The notes under the pieces: model-generated
Told to the model about the DNA's origin: nothing
Database searches by the model: none
Seen by the model: the letters and a program-made list of their open reading frames with translations, nothing else
Shown: positions 1 through 8,487 of the stretch, piece by piece
How positions within the stretch are numbered: the first letter of the stretch is position 1
How the letters are laid out: each line of letters begins with the position of its first letter
Translations under genes and position numbers: made by a program
From: Dyella_B acidisoli
GTDB taxonomy: Bacteria > Pseudomonadota > Gammaproteobacteria > Xanthomonadales > Rhodanobacteraceae
DNA: 64,000 bases
Assembly: GCF_049532895.1 (NCBI RefSeq)
Contig: NZ_CP064031.1
Span: 3,658,001-3,722,000 of the forward strand
Reading direction: 5' to 3'

Positions 1-25
1 ACCTAAGTTTTTAGCGGGATGAGCC

Positions 26-3000
26 TCAGAAACGCAAGTTGTAATTGAGCGTACCCATCGTCGCGTGCTCGCGCTGTGCGTTGTATTGATCAGCACCGAG
101 CGACAATTGCGAGCGCGCCGAGAAACGCCAGTTCAACGACACGCCAGCGATGCTGCCGTAACGCGACAAGCCGATGCCGTTGATCGGCATGAACTGCTGC
201 AAGGCTGTGAAACTGGCTGACGGCATCACGCCGCGTATGGCGATGGCATCCTGCCACTGGTACCGGGCTTGCAGGCTGAGGCTACTGCCATCCGGCATTT
301 GCCACTGGCGCGAACCACGCAAACCGATGCCCGCTTGCCAGCGCTGGACGTTCTGCGAACTGGAACTCAAGCCAAAGCCGGCGCCGCCCAGTTCATTGAA
401 CCCATCGCGTTCGACATTGGCGTATTCCAGATCGGCGTACGGCGTGAATTTCCATTTGCCCGCGTTGAAGCGGTAACCGCTTTCGCTATAAGCCACCTGA
501 TAGCGGCCATTGCTGAAGCTCCCCACCCCTGCGTATTGGGTGCCCAGCAACAGTTCGCGGCGCGTGTTCTGCCAGTCGCTGCCAACGCCGAAGCGCCCCA
601 TCGTGTACCAGTTACCGTGCACGATGCCGCCATAAACCATGCCTTCCAGCGCGCGACTGTAGCCCTGGTCGGCGCTCTGCTGCAGATTGCCAAGCCCTTG
701 GCTGTGGCTGATGGCATAGCCCAACACTGCGCCATTGCCAAGCATGCGATCACCGCCAACCATGCTGCCGTTGAGCTGGAAGCCGAGGTTGTCGTAACCG
801 CTGCGTGAGAAGCTGCCCTGGTAGCCCAGGTTCTGCGACCAATTCTGGAACTTGCCGCTGCGTTCGAACGCTTGCGGATTATCGAGCAGGCTGTCGAAAC
901 GATCGGACAGCGCACGCGTGTCGGCGTCGATGGCTTCGAAGGTCATCGCGGCGCTGGTGGCGTACATCTGGCCGGAGAGGCTGCTCAACGATTTTTGCAG
1001 CTCGGCGGTGGTTTGCGATTGCTGGATGCTTGCGGCACTGCCGACGAAACTGGCCGGCAAAGGCTGCGAGTTCGAACCGCTTTGGATCACGCTGGTGATC
1101 GTATTGAATGCGCTCTGCGTACGCACAGCTCCCGCATACGTGGCGGAAGAATACGGCGCACCCGAAGCTTGCGTGAGGTTGACCTGCGTCACGTTGAGCC
1201 AAGCATCGTTAGCGTCGTAACCCAACGTGGCGTGCAGCGTGACCGTCGATGGCGTAGAAAAGCCAGAGAACGTGCCGGTCAGACCATTGGTCGCCGATAA
1301 CACGATGGTTTGGGAACTGGCGACATAGCCTTGATTGGCACCGTAGACGTACAAAGCAGCGCCATTAGTGAGCGTGGCTGCACCAGTCACTTGCAGAGAA
1401 GAACCCAACGATACGGCAAGCTTGCCACCCGCCTGAGAATAGTTACCTGTCATCGTGAGGTTGCTGCTGGTACCCACCACCAGCGTGCCTTGACTCGTTA
1501 CATTGCCAGTGATTAATGGAGTCGAGGTGGTGGTGGAATTTCCTGTAATCGCCAGGGTTCCCCCGGAAGCAATGCTGGTGCTCGATGCCACCGCGTTGGC
1601 ATTCAAAGTGCCACCGTTCACTAACGTATTGGTCGACGCTATCGAACCGGCGTTCAACGCACCGCTATTGACCGTAGTGTTGGCAGATGTGAGCGAAACC
1701 GCATTCAAGGTTCCGCCGTTGATTGTGGTATTGCCTGTGTATGTAGAAGGCTGAGTAAGGTTGAGCGTACCCGGCCCCTGCATGATCAAACCGCCCTTGC
1801 CCGTTATCGGATTGTTCCAGCTCGACGAGCCGCTGAAGCCGACCGTGACATCCCCCCAATTGAACTGCTGCGGCCCATTCACTGCCGCTCCTACGTTCAA
1901 CGCACCGTAACCGTACGTGGGGTTGGGTTGCGAACCACCAAGCGGCGTGGCCGTGCCCAGCAACGTCTGCCGCACCAGGTCATTGCTGAAATACGGATAC
2001 GCCTGCCACACCAGCGCCGCCGCGCCGGAAACGATCGGTGCAGCGAATGACGTGCCTTCCACGATGTAGTAAGTGGGATTGGTGGTGGTGGACGTAGTGT
2101 TCTTGTCCAGCACGATCACATCACCCGGCGCTGCGAGGCAATAATTCATCGCAATGCCGCACTTGTTCGAATAGCTTTCGAGTTGCGTGGGATTGTTGCT
2201 GTTCAACGCCACGGCTACCAGCCAGCCCTTCTGCAGGTTGGCGTCATTTGCGATGGTTGGCAGCGAAGCGATCGTGCTCGGGTTTGCTGTTGAATCATTG
2301 CCTGCTGCGAATACCACGAGGCCGCCGTTATTCACGAACGGCGTGTAGGCTGCGTCGAATGCGCTGTTTAGCGTGGCGTTGGTGGTATCCCAGGTAATCC
2401 CGCCCCAGGAATTGTTCATCACCTTTACGCCAGCGCTGATCAGATCCTGATTGACCTGCTGAAAGAACGTCGCGTCACTGGTCGTTACCTGAGAAGGTGG
2501 CGCAGAACCGTTATCGTCCGGCGCGCTGTCTGAAATGATGCGGGCGGAAACCAGGCTCGCGCCCGGCGCGATACCACCTGAAAACTGCGCGAACGATGTG
2601 CCGGCCGCAACCTCGGACACCCATGTGCCGTGTCCGACCACGTCATCAACTTTGGTGTTGTTCTGCGTGGGATCGACGTAGATCAGCTCTTGCGACACGC
2701 GTCCTGCAATAGCCGGATTGGAGCGCATGATGCCGCTGTCCACCACGCCGATGGTGACGCCGGTTCCGGTATAGCCCTGCTTGTGTGCCGCATAAGTATT
2801 GGTCAGGGATAGCTGCGCGTCGATCGGCGGCGTCGGAACATTCGTGCTGGGTGACGGCGAAGGTGAAGGTGATGGCGTGGGAGTGGGAGTGGGTGAGGGC
2901 GAGAGGCTCTGCGACGGTCCGGCTGGCATCGACGCCTTTACAGCACTGTTGCTCCCTCCCCCGCAACCACTCAAACCCACTGCGAGACTGACCAATAGCG

Positions 3001-3040
3001 CTATTTCGCGGCGGCGCAACGCCTGCATCCCAGTTGCCAT
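26..3040 (-). CDS. Subtilisin-like (S8) autotransporter serine protease, lipoprotein type
   Basis: Secreted protease with a self-translocating barrel. Counted from the ATG at 3040, a basic N-terminus and hydrophobic core end in a lipobox (LSGC, Cys at about residue 26). A Ser/Pro/Thr-repeat linker (about 44-70) follows. The S8 catalytic triad is visible: Asp in GVVDSG (about 101), His in VVGHGT (about 137) and Ser in EGTSFAAP (about 331). Next come repeated strands of the passenger-associated type (GGTLNA, TLVNGGTL, about 395-610). A C-terminal autotransporter beta-domain of about 270 residues ends in an aromatic residue (NLRF). A GTG at 3049 is an alternative start; I prefer the ATG at 3040 because GGTGAG lies just upstream. 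It is transcribed away from the thiolase gene. An NTQ-type or extracellular-protease label cannot be refined without a search. The substrate is unknown. Confidence 0.9.
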   Translation of the reverse strand: MATGMQALRRREIALLVSLAVGLSGCGGGSNSAVKASMPAGPSQSLSPSPTPTPTPSPSPSPSPSTNVPTPPIDAQLSLTNTYAAHKQGYTGTGVTIGVVDSGIMRSNPAIAGRVSQELIYVDPTQNNTKVDDVVGHGTWVSEVAAGTSFAQFSGGIAPGASLVSARIISDSAPDDNGSAPPSQVTTSDATFFQQVNQDLISAGVKVMNNSWGGITWDTTNATLNSAFDAAYTPFVNNGGLVVFAAGNDSTANPSTIASLPTIANDANLQKGWLVAVALNSNNPTQLESYSNKCGIAMNYCLAAPGDVIVLDKNTTSTTTNPTYYIVEGTSFAAPIVSGAAALVWQAYPYFSNDLVRQTLLGTATPLGGSQPNPTYGYGALNVGAAVNGPQQFNWGDVTVGFSGSSSWNNPITGKGGLIMQGPGTLNLTQPSTYTGNTTINGGTLNAVSLTSANTTVNSGALNAGSIASTNTLVNGGTLNANAVASSTSIASGGTLAITGNSTTTSTPLITGNVTSQGTLVVGTSSNLTMTGNYSQAGGKLAVSLGSSLQVTGAATLTNGAALYVYGANQGYVASSQTIVLSATNGLTGTFSGFSTPSTVTLHATLGYDANDAWLNVTQVNLTQASGAPYSSATYAGAVRTQSAFNTITSVIQSGSNSQPLPASFVGSAASIQQSQTTAELQKSLSSLSGQMYATSAAMTFEAIDADTRALSDRFDSLLDNPQAFERSGKFQNWSQNLGYQGSFSRSGYDNLGFQLNGSMVGGDRMLGNGAVLGYAISHSQGLGNLQQSADQGYSRALEGMVYGGIVHGNWYTMGRFGVGSDWQNTRRELLLGTQYAGVGSFSNGRYQVAYSESGYRFNAGKWKFTPYADLEYANVERDGFNELGGAGFGLSSSSQNVQRWQAGIGLRGSRQWQMPDGSSLSLQARYQWQDAIAIRGVMPSASFTALQQFMPINGIGLSRYGSIAGVSLNWRFSARSQLSLGADQYNAQREHATMGTLNYNLRF

Positions 3041-3049
3041 AGCTCTCAC

Positions 3050-3259
3050 CCTGTAAATGATGTGCTTCCAGAAGTAATGCCGCCACTCCCAACAGCGGCA
3101 TTCCGCAATAGCTTATTAGTTAAGTCTGCCGGATTGCGAGTGGACAGAATGCATGGTTTCTCAAAGAAACGCCGATTTGCTGCAAAGCAGTGCGGGCTGC
3201 GATAATTCGCTAATTCCTTCCTCGGCGCGACGCGCCTAAAAGCTCCCCTGGAGATCCCC
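3050..3259. other. Divergent intergenic region
   Basis: About 210 bp separating the leftward autotransporter from the rightward thiolase, so it must hold both promoters. A short hairpin (AATGCCGC / GCGGCATT, about 3077-3105) is visible. GGAGATC just before the thiolase ATG is its ribosome binding site. I see no convincing -35/-10 pair and no small ORF. Confidence 0.4.
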
Positions 3260-4438
3260 ATGTCGGATATCGTCATCGCCGCCGCCAAACGCACTGCCAT
3301 TGGCTCGTTTCAAGGCCAGTTCACTGGCGTCCCCTCCCCCACCCTCGGCGCCACTGCCATCCGTGCAGCGCTGGAGCAATCCGGCATCGCCGCCAAGGAC
3401 GTTAGCGAAGTGATCATGGGTTGCGTGCTACCGGCCAACCTCGGCCAGGCTCCTGCCCGTCAGGCGTCCCTGAACGCCGGGCTCCCCCCGGCCACCGGCT
3501 GCACTACCATTAACAAGGTGTGCGGTTCGGGCATGAAGGCGATCATGCTGGGGCACGATCTGATCAAGGCCGGCTCGGCCAGCGTGGTAGTGGCCGGCGG
3601 CATGGAGTCGATGACCAACGCACCACACATGGTCAACGCCCGCGGTGGCCTCCGCTACGGTGACGGCAAGCTGGTCGACCACATGGCCTGGGACGGCCTG
3701 ACCAATCCGTATGACGGTAAGGCGATGGGCGTGTTCGGCGAGCTCTGCGCTGACAAGTACCACTTCAGCCGCGAAGAACAGGATGCCTTCTCCATCGAGT
3801 CGGTAAAGCGCTCCCAGGCTGCGCAGGCCTCCGGCGCCTTTGTCGACGAGATCGTCCCGGTGACCGTGGCCGGCAAGAAGGGCGACGTACAGATCGATAC
3901 CGACGAACAGCCCAACCGTTCCGACATCAACAAGATCCCCTCGCTGAAGCCAGCATTTCGCAAGGAGAACGGCACCATCACCGCAGCCAGCTCTTCGAGC
4001 ATCTCTGACGGTGCAGCTGCCCTCATTCTGTTGTCGGCGGATGACGCCAAGGCGCGCGGGGTGAAGCCGCTGGCACGCATCGCTGCCCACGCCACCCACT
4101 CGCAGGAACCGGAGTGGTTCACCACCGCACCGGTCGGTGCAATCAGTAAGGTGCTCGACAAGGCTGGTTGGAAGGTGGGCGACGTTGACCTGTTCGAAGT
4201 CAACGAAGCGTTTGCCGTAGTGGCCATGGCGCCGATGCGCGAACTGGGTGTTCCGCACGACAAGCTCAACGTCAATGGTGGCGCCTGCGCACTTGGCCAT
4301 CCGATCGGCGCCAGCGGCGCCCGCATCGTGGTGACCTTGCTCAATGCCTTGAAAACCCGTGGCTTGCGTCGTGGCGTTGCCGCATTGTGCATTGGTGGCG
4401 GCGAAGCCACTGCCATTGCCGTGGAACGTCTGGACTAA
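3260..4438 (+). CDS. Acetyl-CoA C-acetyltransferase (thiolase)
   Basis: Condenses two acetyl-CoA to acetoacetyl-CoA, or cleaves acetoacetyl-CoA in degradation; cytoplasmic homotetramer in the family. The 392-aa length is standard. The acyl-accepting Cys lies in NKVCGSGMKA (Cys88). The C-terminal NGGACALGHPIGASGAR block contains the active His, and ALCIGGGEA contains the second catalytic Cys. The start has GGAG a few bases upstream. It sits 0.7 kb before the leucine catabolic genes, whose end product acetoacetate can feed a thiolase, but no CoA transferase is visible here. An AtoB/PhaA-type biosynthetic thiolase fits best; the exact physiological role (ketone body, PHB or beta-oxidation) cannot be told. 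Confidence 0.93.
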   Translation: MSDIVIAAAKRTAIGSFQGQFTGVPSPTLGATAIRAALEQSGIAAKDVSEVIMGCVLPANLGQAPARQASLNAGLPPATGCTTINKVCGSGMKAIMLGHDLIKAGSASVVVAGGMESMTNAPHMVNARGGLRYGDGKLVDHMAWDGLTNPYDGKAMGVFGELCADKYHFSREEQDAFSIESVKRSQAAQASGAFVDEIVPVTVAGKKGDVQIDTDEQPNRSDINKIPSLKPAFRKENGTITAASSSSISDGAAALILLSADDAKARGVKPLARIAAHATHSQEPEWFTTAPVGAISKVLDKAGWKVGDVDLFEVNEAFAVVAMAPMRELGVPHDKLNVNGGACALGHPIGASGARIVVTLLNALKTRGLRRGVAALCIGGGEATAIAVERLD

Positions 4439-4456
4439 GTCCTGTTCCGTGTGCTG

Positions 4457-4485
4457 CCAGCCGGGGTATCTACCCTGGCTGGTTT
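4457..4485 (+). terminator. Probable terminator of thiolase gene
   Basis: Inverted repeat CCAGCCGGGGTA / TACCCTGGCTGG with a 2-nt loop, 18 bp after the thiolase stop, followed by only three T residues. The stem is strong but the T-tract is weak. Confidence 0.5.
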
Positions 4486-4586
4486 AATGCGGCATGAAAG
4501 TTGTTAGTAGAAACCGGTAGCGCCGTAAACGTGAAAGCGCTATTAATAATCCGCCAATTGGCATTCCACGGCTAAGGAGATCCATC

Positions 4587-4970
4587 ATGAAGTTCACGCG
4601 TACCCTTCTCGCCTCTGCGCTCGTCGCGCTGCTGGCGGCTTGCAGCAACGGCGCACAGGAAGGCGCGCAGGACGCACAGAAGTCGGCTGATCAGGCCCAG
4701 CAAGCAGCTACTCAGGCTGCTGACCAGGCTCAGAAGGCCGCCGCTGCTTCCACCGCTGCTGCTCCGGCTACCCCGGCTGCTGCTCCGGCTTCCACCGCTG
4801 CCGCTCCGGCTGCTGCCCCTGCTTCCACCGCTGCTGCTCCGGCTGCTGGCGATGCGATGAAGAGCGCCGCTGCCGACGCTTCGCAGGCTGCCGACAAGGC
4901 CGCCGACGCAGCCAAGTCGGCTGCGACCGCTGCGAAGGACGCCACCAAGGACGCGTCGGCCAAGCACTAA
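4587..4970 (+). CDS. Ala-rich low-complexity lipoprotein
   Basis: A 127-aa small envelope protein. A lipoprotein signal peptide ends at LLAAC (Cys19). The mature part is almost only Ala, Asp, Lys, Gln, Pro, Ser and Thr. An Ala/Gln/Asp amphipathic helix (about 24-50) is followed by repeated AAPAxTAAAPA units (about 52-88) and a second helix-forming segment with AADKAADAAKSA motifs. An AAGGAG ribosome binding site precedes the ATG. It stands alone between two terminators, so it is monocistronic. The composition resembles small Lpp-like or entericidin-like envelope lipoproteins, but no family can be assigned by eye. The function is unknown. Confidence 0.8.
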   Translation: MKFTRTLLASALVALLAACSNGAQEGAQDAQKSADQAQQAATQAADQAQKAAAASTAAAPATPAAAPASTAAAPAAAPASTAAAPAAGDAMKSAAADASQAADKAADAAKSAATAAKDATKDASAKH

Positions 4971-4995
4971 TACCTGCTTGTTCGAAGCTCCATGA

Positions 4996-5027
4996 AACCG
5001 GCCGCCGTTTGGCGGCCGGTTTTTTTA
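4996..5027 (+). terminator. Rho-independent terminator
   Basis: AACCGGCCGCC, TTT loop region, GGCGGCCGGTT then seven T residues, directly after the Ala-rich lipoprotein gene. Canonical form. Confidence 0.9.
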
Positions 5028-5105
5028 TGGTCGCGTGCAACATGCGGAAGAACGGCATGCCCCGCTATCATCCGTGGTTTGCCCTGACGATCTTTGCACG
5101 ACCCC

Positions 5106-6713
5106 ATGAGCGTCCTTACTTCGCAGATCGATCCCCGTTCTTCCGATTTCCAAGCCAGCAGCGCAAATCTGCGCAGCCTGGTCGATGACCTGCATCACCA
5201 GCTTGCGCGCAGCGCCGAAGGCGGTGGTGCCAAGGCGCGCGAAAAGCACACCGCCCGCGGCAAGCTGCTGCCACGCGAACGCATTCGCGCCCTGCTCGAT
5301 CCCGGCTCGCCGTTTCTGGAACTCTCGCCGCTTGCCGCGTATGGCATGTACGACGATGCAGCGCCAGCTGCCGGCATCATCACCGGTATCGGCCACGTGC
5401 ATGGCATCGAAGTGGTGATTGTGGCGAATGATGCCACCGTCAAAGGTGGCACCTATTTCCCGATGACGGTGAAGAAGCACCTGCGCGCACAAGAAGTTGC
5501 GCTGGAGAATCGCCTGCCGTGCATCTATCTGGTCGATTCCGGCGGCGCGTTTCTACCCATGCAGGACGAGGTTTTTCCGGACAAGGAACATTTCGGCCGC
5601 ATCTTCTACAACCAGGCGCGCATGTCGGGCTTGGGGATTCCGCAGATCGCAGTGGTGATGGGTTCGTGCACCGCCGGTGGCGCCTACGTACCGGCGATGA
5701 GCGACGAAACCATCATCGTGCGCGAACAGGGCACAATCTTTCTCGGCGGTCCGCCGCTGGTGAAGGCAGCCACCGGTGAGGTGGTTGATGCGGAAGCCCT
5801 TGGCGGTGCTGACGTACACACTTCCACCTCTGGCGTGGCGGATCACTTCGCCGAAAACGACACGCATGCGCTGTCGATCGCGCGCGACATCGTAGCCAGC
5901 CTCAATCGCAACAAGCCGATGCCGCTGGCCGTGCGCCCGGTTGTCGACCCCCGCTACGCGGCGGAGGAACTGTATGGCGTGATACCGCAAGATACGCGCC
6001 GCCCGTTCGACATCCGCGAGGTGATCGCGCGTATCGTCGACGGTTCGGAGTTCCACGAATTCAAGGCGCGTTACGGCAAGACGCTGGTCTGCGGTTTCGC
6101 GCATATTTATGGCTACCCGGTCGGCATCATCGCCAACAACGGCATCCTGTTTTCCGAATCCGCACTCAAGGGCGCGCATTTCATCGAGCTGTGCAACCAG
6201 CGCAACGTGCCACTGGTGTTCCTGCAGAACATCACCGGCTTCATGGTCGGCAAGAAATATGAGAACGCCGGCATTGCGAAGGATGGCGCAAAGATGGTCA
6301 CCGCCGTCGCCTGCTCGCACGTGCCGAAATTCACCGTGGTCATCGGCGGCAGCTTCGGCGCTGGTAACTACGCCATGTGTGGTCGCTCGTACGGCGCACG
6401 CTTCCTGTGGATGTGGCCGAACGCGCGCATCAGCGTGATGGGCGGGGAGCAGGCTGCCAGCGTGCTGGCCACGGTGAAACGCGACGGCATGGAAGCGGCC
6501 GGCCAAACCTGGAGCAGCGAGGAAGAGGAGGCCTTCAAGGCGCCGATCCGCGACCAATACGAGCGCCAGGGCCACCCTTATTACGCCTCGGCGCGGCTGT
6601 GGGACGATGGCATCATCGACCCGGCCGATACGCGTCGTGTGCTGGGGCTGGCGGTGTCGGCATCATTGAATGCGCGGATTGAGCCGCAGCGGTACGGCGT
6701 GTTTCGGATGTAG
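5106..6713 (+). CDS. liuB: Methylcrotonyl-CoA carboxylase, carboxyltransferase (beta) subunit
   Basis: Transfers CO2 from carboxybiotin to 3-methylcrotonyl-CoA in leucine/isovalerate degradation. From the ATG at 5106 it is 535 aa, the usual length. Acyl-CoA carboxylase beta N- and C-domains are present. The motifs GSCTAGGAYVPAMSDE and GGPPLVKAATGE and the block ending in TSGVADH are typical of MCC rather than propionyl-CoA carboxylase. The frame extends 4 codons upstream to a TTG at 5094, but ATG is preferred. The partner biotin subunit is at 15527, nearly 9 kb downstream, with a hydratase and HMG-CoA lyase around it. This supports the MCC assignment and makes the split arrangement unusual. 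Confidence 0.92.
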   Translation: MSVLTSQIDPRSSDFQASSANLRSLVDDLHHQLARSAEGGGAKAREKHTARGKLLPRERIRALLDPGSPFLELSPLAAYGMYDDAAPAAGIITGIGHVHGIEVVIVANDATVKGGTYFPMTVKKHLRAQEVALENRLPCIYLVDSGGAFLPMQDEVFPDKEHFGRIFYNQARMSGLGIPQIAVVMGSCTAGGAYVPAMSDETIIVREQGTIFLGGPPLVKAATGEVVDAEALGGADVHTSTSGVADHFAENDTHALSIARDIVASLNRNKPMPLAVRPVVDPRYAAEELYGVIPQDTRRPFDIREVIARIVDGSEFHEFKARYGKTLVCGFAHIYGYPVGIIANNGILFSESALKGAHFIELCNQRNVPLVFLQNITGFMVGKKYENAGIAKDGAKMVTAVACSHVPKFTVVIGGSFGAGNYAMCGRSYGARFLWMWPNARISVMGGEQAASVLATVKRDGMEAAGQTWSSEEEEAFKAPIRDQYERQGHPYYASARLWDDGIIDPADTRRVLGLAVSASLNARIEPQRYGVFRM

Positions 6714-6720
6714 GCTTTTT

Positions 6721-6747
6721 CTCCCTCTCCCCAGCGGGGAGAGGGAG
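6721..6747. repeat. CTCCCTCTCCCC palindrome
   Basis: Perfect inverted repeat CTCCCTCTCCCC-AGC-GGGGAGAGGGAG, 8 bp after the MCC beta stop. It belongs to a family of similar hairpins dispersed in this window (11353, 13825, 31799/31914, 44616). It may terminate or attenuate transcription before hscC, but no T-tract follows. Confidence 0.7.
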
Positions 6748-6795
6748 AAAGCATCGGCAAGATTTCGGCACGGAAGTACAGGGGAAAGAAACAGC

Positions 6796-8487
6796 ATGAT
6801 CGTCGGCATCGATCTTGGCACCACGCATTCGCTGGTTGGCCACTACGGCGAAGAGGGGCCGCAACTCTTCCGCAATGCACTCGGCGAATACCTCACACCT
6901 TCCGTCATCAGCGTCGACGATGAAGGACACATGTTGGTCGGCGCCCCTGCCCGCGATCGCCTGATCAGCCATCCGAACACCAGCGTCGCCGCGTTCAAGC
7001 GCTGGATGGGCACTGCACGCGAGGTGCAGCTCGGCAAGCGCAGCTTCCGCCCCGAAGAATTGTCCGCGTTGGTGCTGCGCTCGCTGCTGGCCGATGCCGA
7101 AGCCGCGCTGGGCGAGAAAGTGCAAGAAGCCGTGATCAGCGTGCCGGCCTATTTCTCCGACGCGCAACGCAAGGCCACACGCGCCGCCGGCGAGTTGGCC
7201 GGTATCAAGGTGGAACGGCTGATCAACGAACCCACTGCCGCTGCCCTAGCCTACGGTCTGCAGGAACGCAAGGAAGGCAGCCGCTTTCTGATCTTCGATC
7301 TGGGCGGCGGCACGTTCGACGTATCGGTGCTTGAGATGTTCGAAGGCGTCGTCGAAGTCCATGCCAGCGCGGGTGACAATTATCTCGGCGGCGAGGATTT
7401 TCTCGATGTTCTGCAAACCGCCTGTCTGGCCGATCTCAAGCTGCGCGCAGACGATTTTTCTCCAGTGGAGCGCGGCCTGCTGCGCCGTCGCCTGGAACTG
7501 GTCAAGCGCAGCCTGAGCCAGCAGCCCGAGGTAAGCGTTGAAGGCCAGATCGGCAAGCACGACATCGTATGGCGCATCGACCAGGATCGCTTCTTGCAAT
7601 TGGCCGAACCCTTGATGCAACGCATGCGTATGCCGCTGGAACGCGCTTTGCGCGATGCGCGCCTGCGTCCTGATCAACTCGATGAAATCGTGCTGGTCGG
7701 CGGCGCCAGCCGCATGCCATTGGTGTCGCGACTGATCGCGCGCATGTTCGGCAAGTTGCCTCTGCGCCATGTGAATCCTGATGAAGCCATTGCGCTGGGC
7801 GCGTGCGTTGCTTCCGGCCTGAAGAGCCGCAACGCAAAGCTGGATGAAGTGATTCTCACCGACGTATGCCCTTACACGCTGGGCGTGGAAGTGGGACAGC
7901 GCGATGCGCAAGGGCATGTGCAAAACGGTTTGTTCTCACCGATCATCCAACGCAACAGCGTGGTGCCCATCAGTCGCGAAAGCAGTTACTACCCGCTGGC
8001 CGAACGCCAAGCCAAGCTCTCACTGAAGATCTACCAGGGCGAAAACCCGATGGTGGACAACAACATCAAGCTGGGTGAACTGGAGATCACCCTCAATCCG
8101 ACCCTGCCCATCGCCAAGAACGAAGTGGTCGTGCGCTTCACTTACGATATCAATGGCGTGCTGCAAGTAGAGGCCACACCCAAAGCCAGCGGCATTCGTC
8201 ATGAGCTGATGTTGCAGCAGAACCCCGGCCTGCTCAGCGACCAGGAAATTCGTGCCCGGCTGGCCGCCTTGTCAGAGTTGAAGATTCACCCGCGCGCCAA
8301 GCAGGAAAACATCGCCCTGCTCGCACGCGCGGAGCGTCTGTTCGAGGAGCACCTCTCCGCGCGACAAGTGCTACAGCAATGGATCAGCCACTTCCGGCAG
8401 ATATTGGAAACACAAGACGAGCGAGTGATCCTGGAACACCGCGAAAACTTCAGCCATGCGCTGGACTCGCTGGAAGCGCAGGTTTGA
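6796..8487 (+). CDS. hscC: Hsp70-family chaperone, HscC type
   Basis: ATP-dependent chaperone of the HscC branch. From the ATG at 6796 (preceded by AGGGGAAAG) it is 563 aa, shorter than DnaK (about 640), because the C-terminal lid is reduced, as is usual in HscC. The nucleotide-binding domain shows phosphate-1 IVGIDLGTTHS at the N-terminus, NEPTAAALAYG, FDLGGGTFDVS and VGGASRMP. The substrate-binding domain follows after about residue 350. The upstream in-frame extension to 6670 is not coding in character, since it crosses the palindrome. The TTG start of the next gene overlaps this stop by 4 bp, so this is a translationally coupled Hsp70/J-partner pair, as in E. coli hscC with its djl neighbours. 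Confidence 0.9.
   Translation: MIVGIDLGTTHSLVGHYGEEGPQLFRNALGEYLTPSVISVDDEGHMLVGAPARDRLISHPNTSVAAFKRWMGTAREVQLGKRSFRPEELSALVLRSLLADAEAALGEKVQEAVISVPAYFSDAQRKATRAAGELAGIKVERLINEPTAAALAYGLQERKEGSRFLIFDLGGGTFDVSVLEMFEGVVEVHASAGDNYLGGEDFLDVLQTACLADLKLRADDFSPVERGLLRRRLELVKRSLSQQPEVSVEGQIGKHDIVWRIDQDRFLQLAEPLMQRMRMPLERALRDARLRPDQLDEIVLVGGASRMPLVSRLIARMFGKLPLRHVNPDEAIALGACVASGLKSRNAKLDEVILTDVCPYTLGVEVGQRDAQGHVQNGLFSPIIQRNSVVPISRESSYYPLAERQAKLSLKIYQGENPMVDNNIKLGELEITLNPTLPIAKNEVVVRFTYDINGVLQVEATPKASGIRHELMLQQNPGLLSDQEIRARLAALSELKIHPRAKQENIALLARAERLFEEHLSARQVLQQWISHFRQILETQDERVILEHRENFSHALDSLEAQV

Noticed and set aside
3428..4300. Long open frames opposite to thiolase, MCC beta, liuC, ACMSD, proB, argH and ffh
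   Set aside because: All lie wholly antisense to well-supported genes, show no recognisable domain and follow the high-GC third-position pattern.
6670..6795. Upstream extension of hscC to an in-frame ATG
   Set aside because: It includes the CTCCCTCTCCCC palindrome and no Hsp70 sequence; the ATG at 6796 gives the canonical N-terminus.
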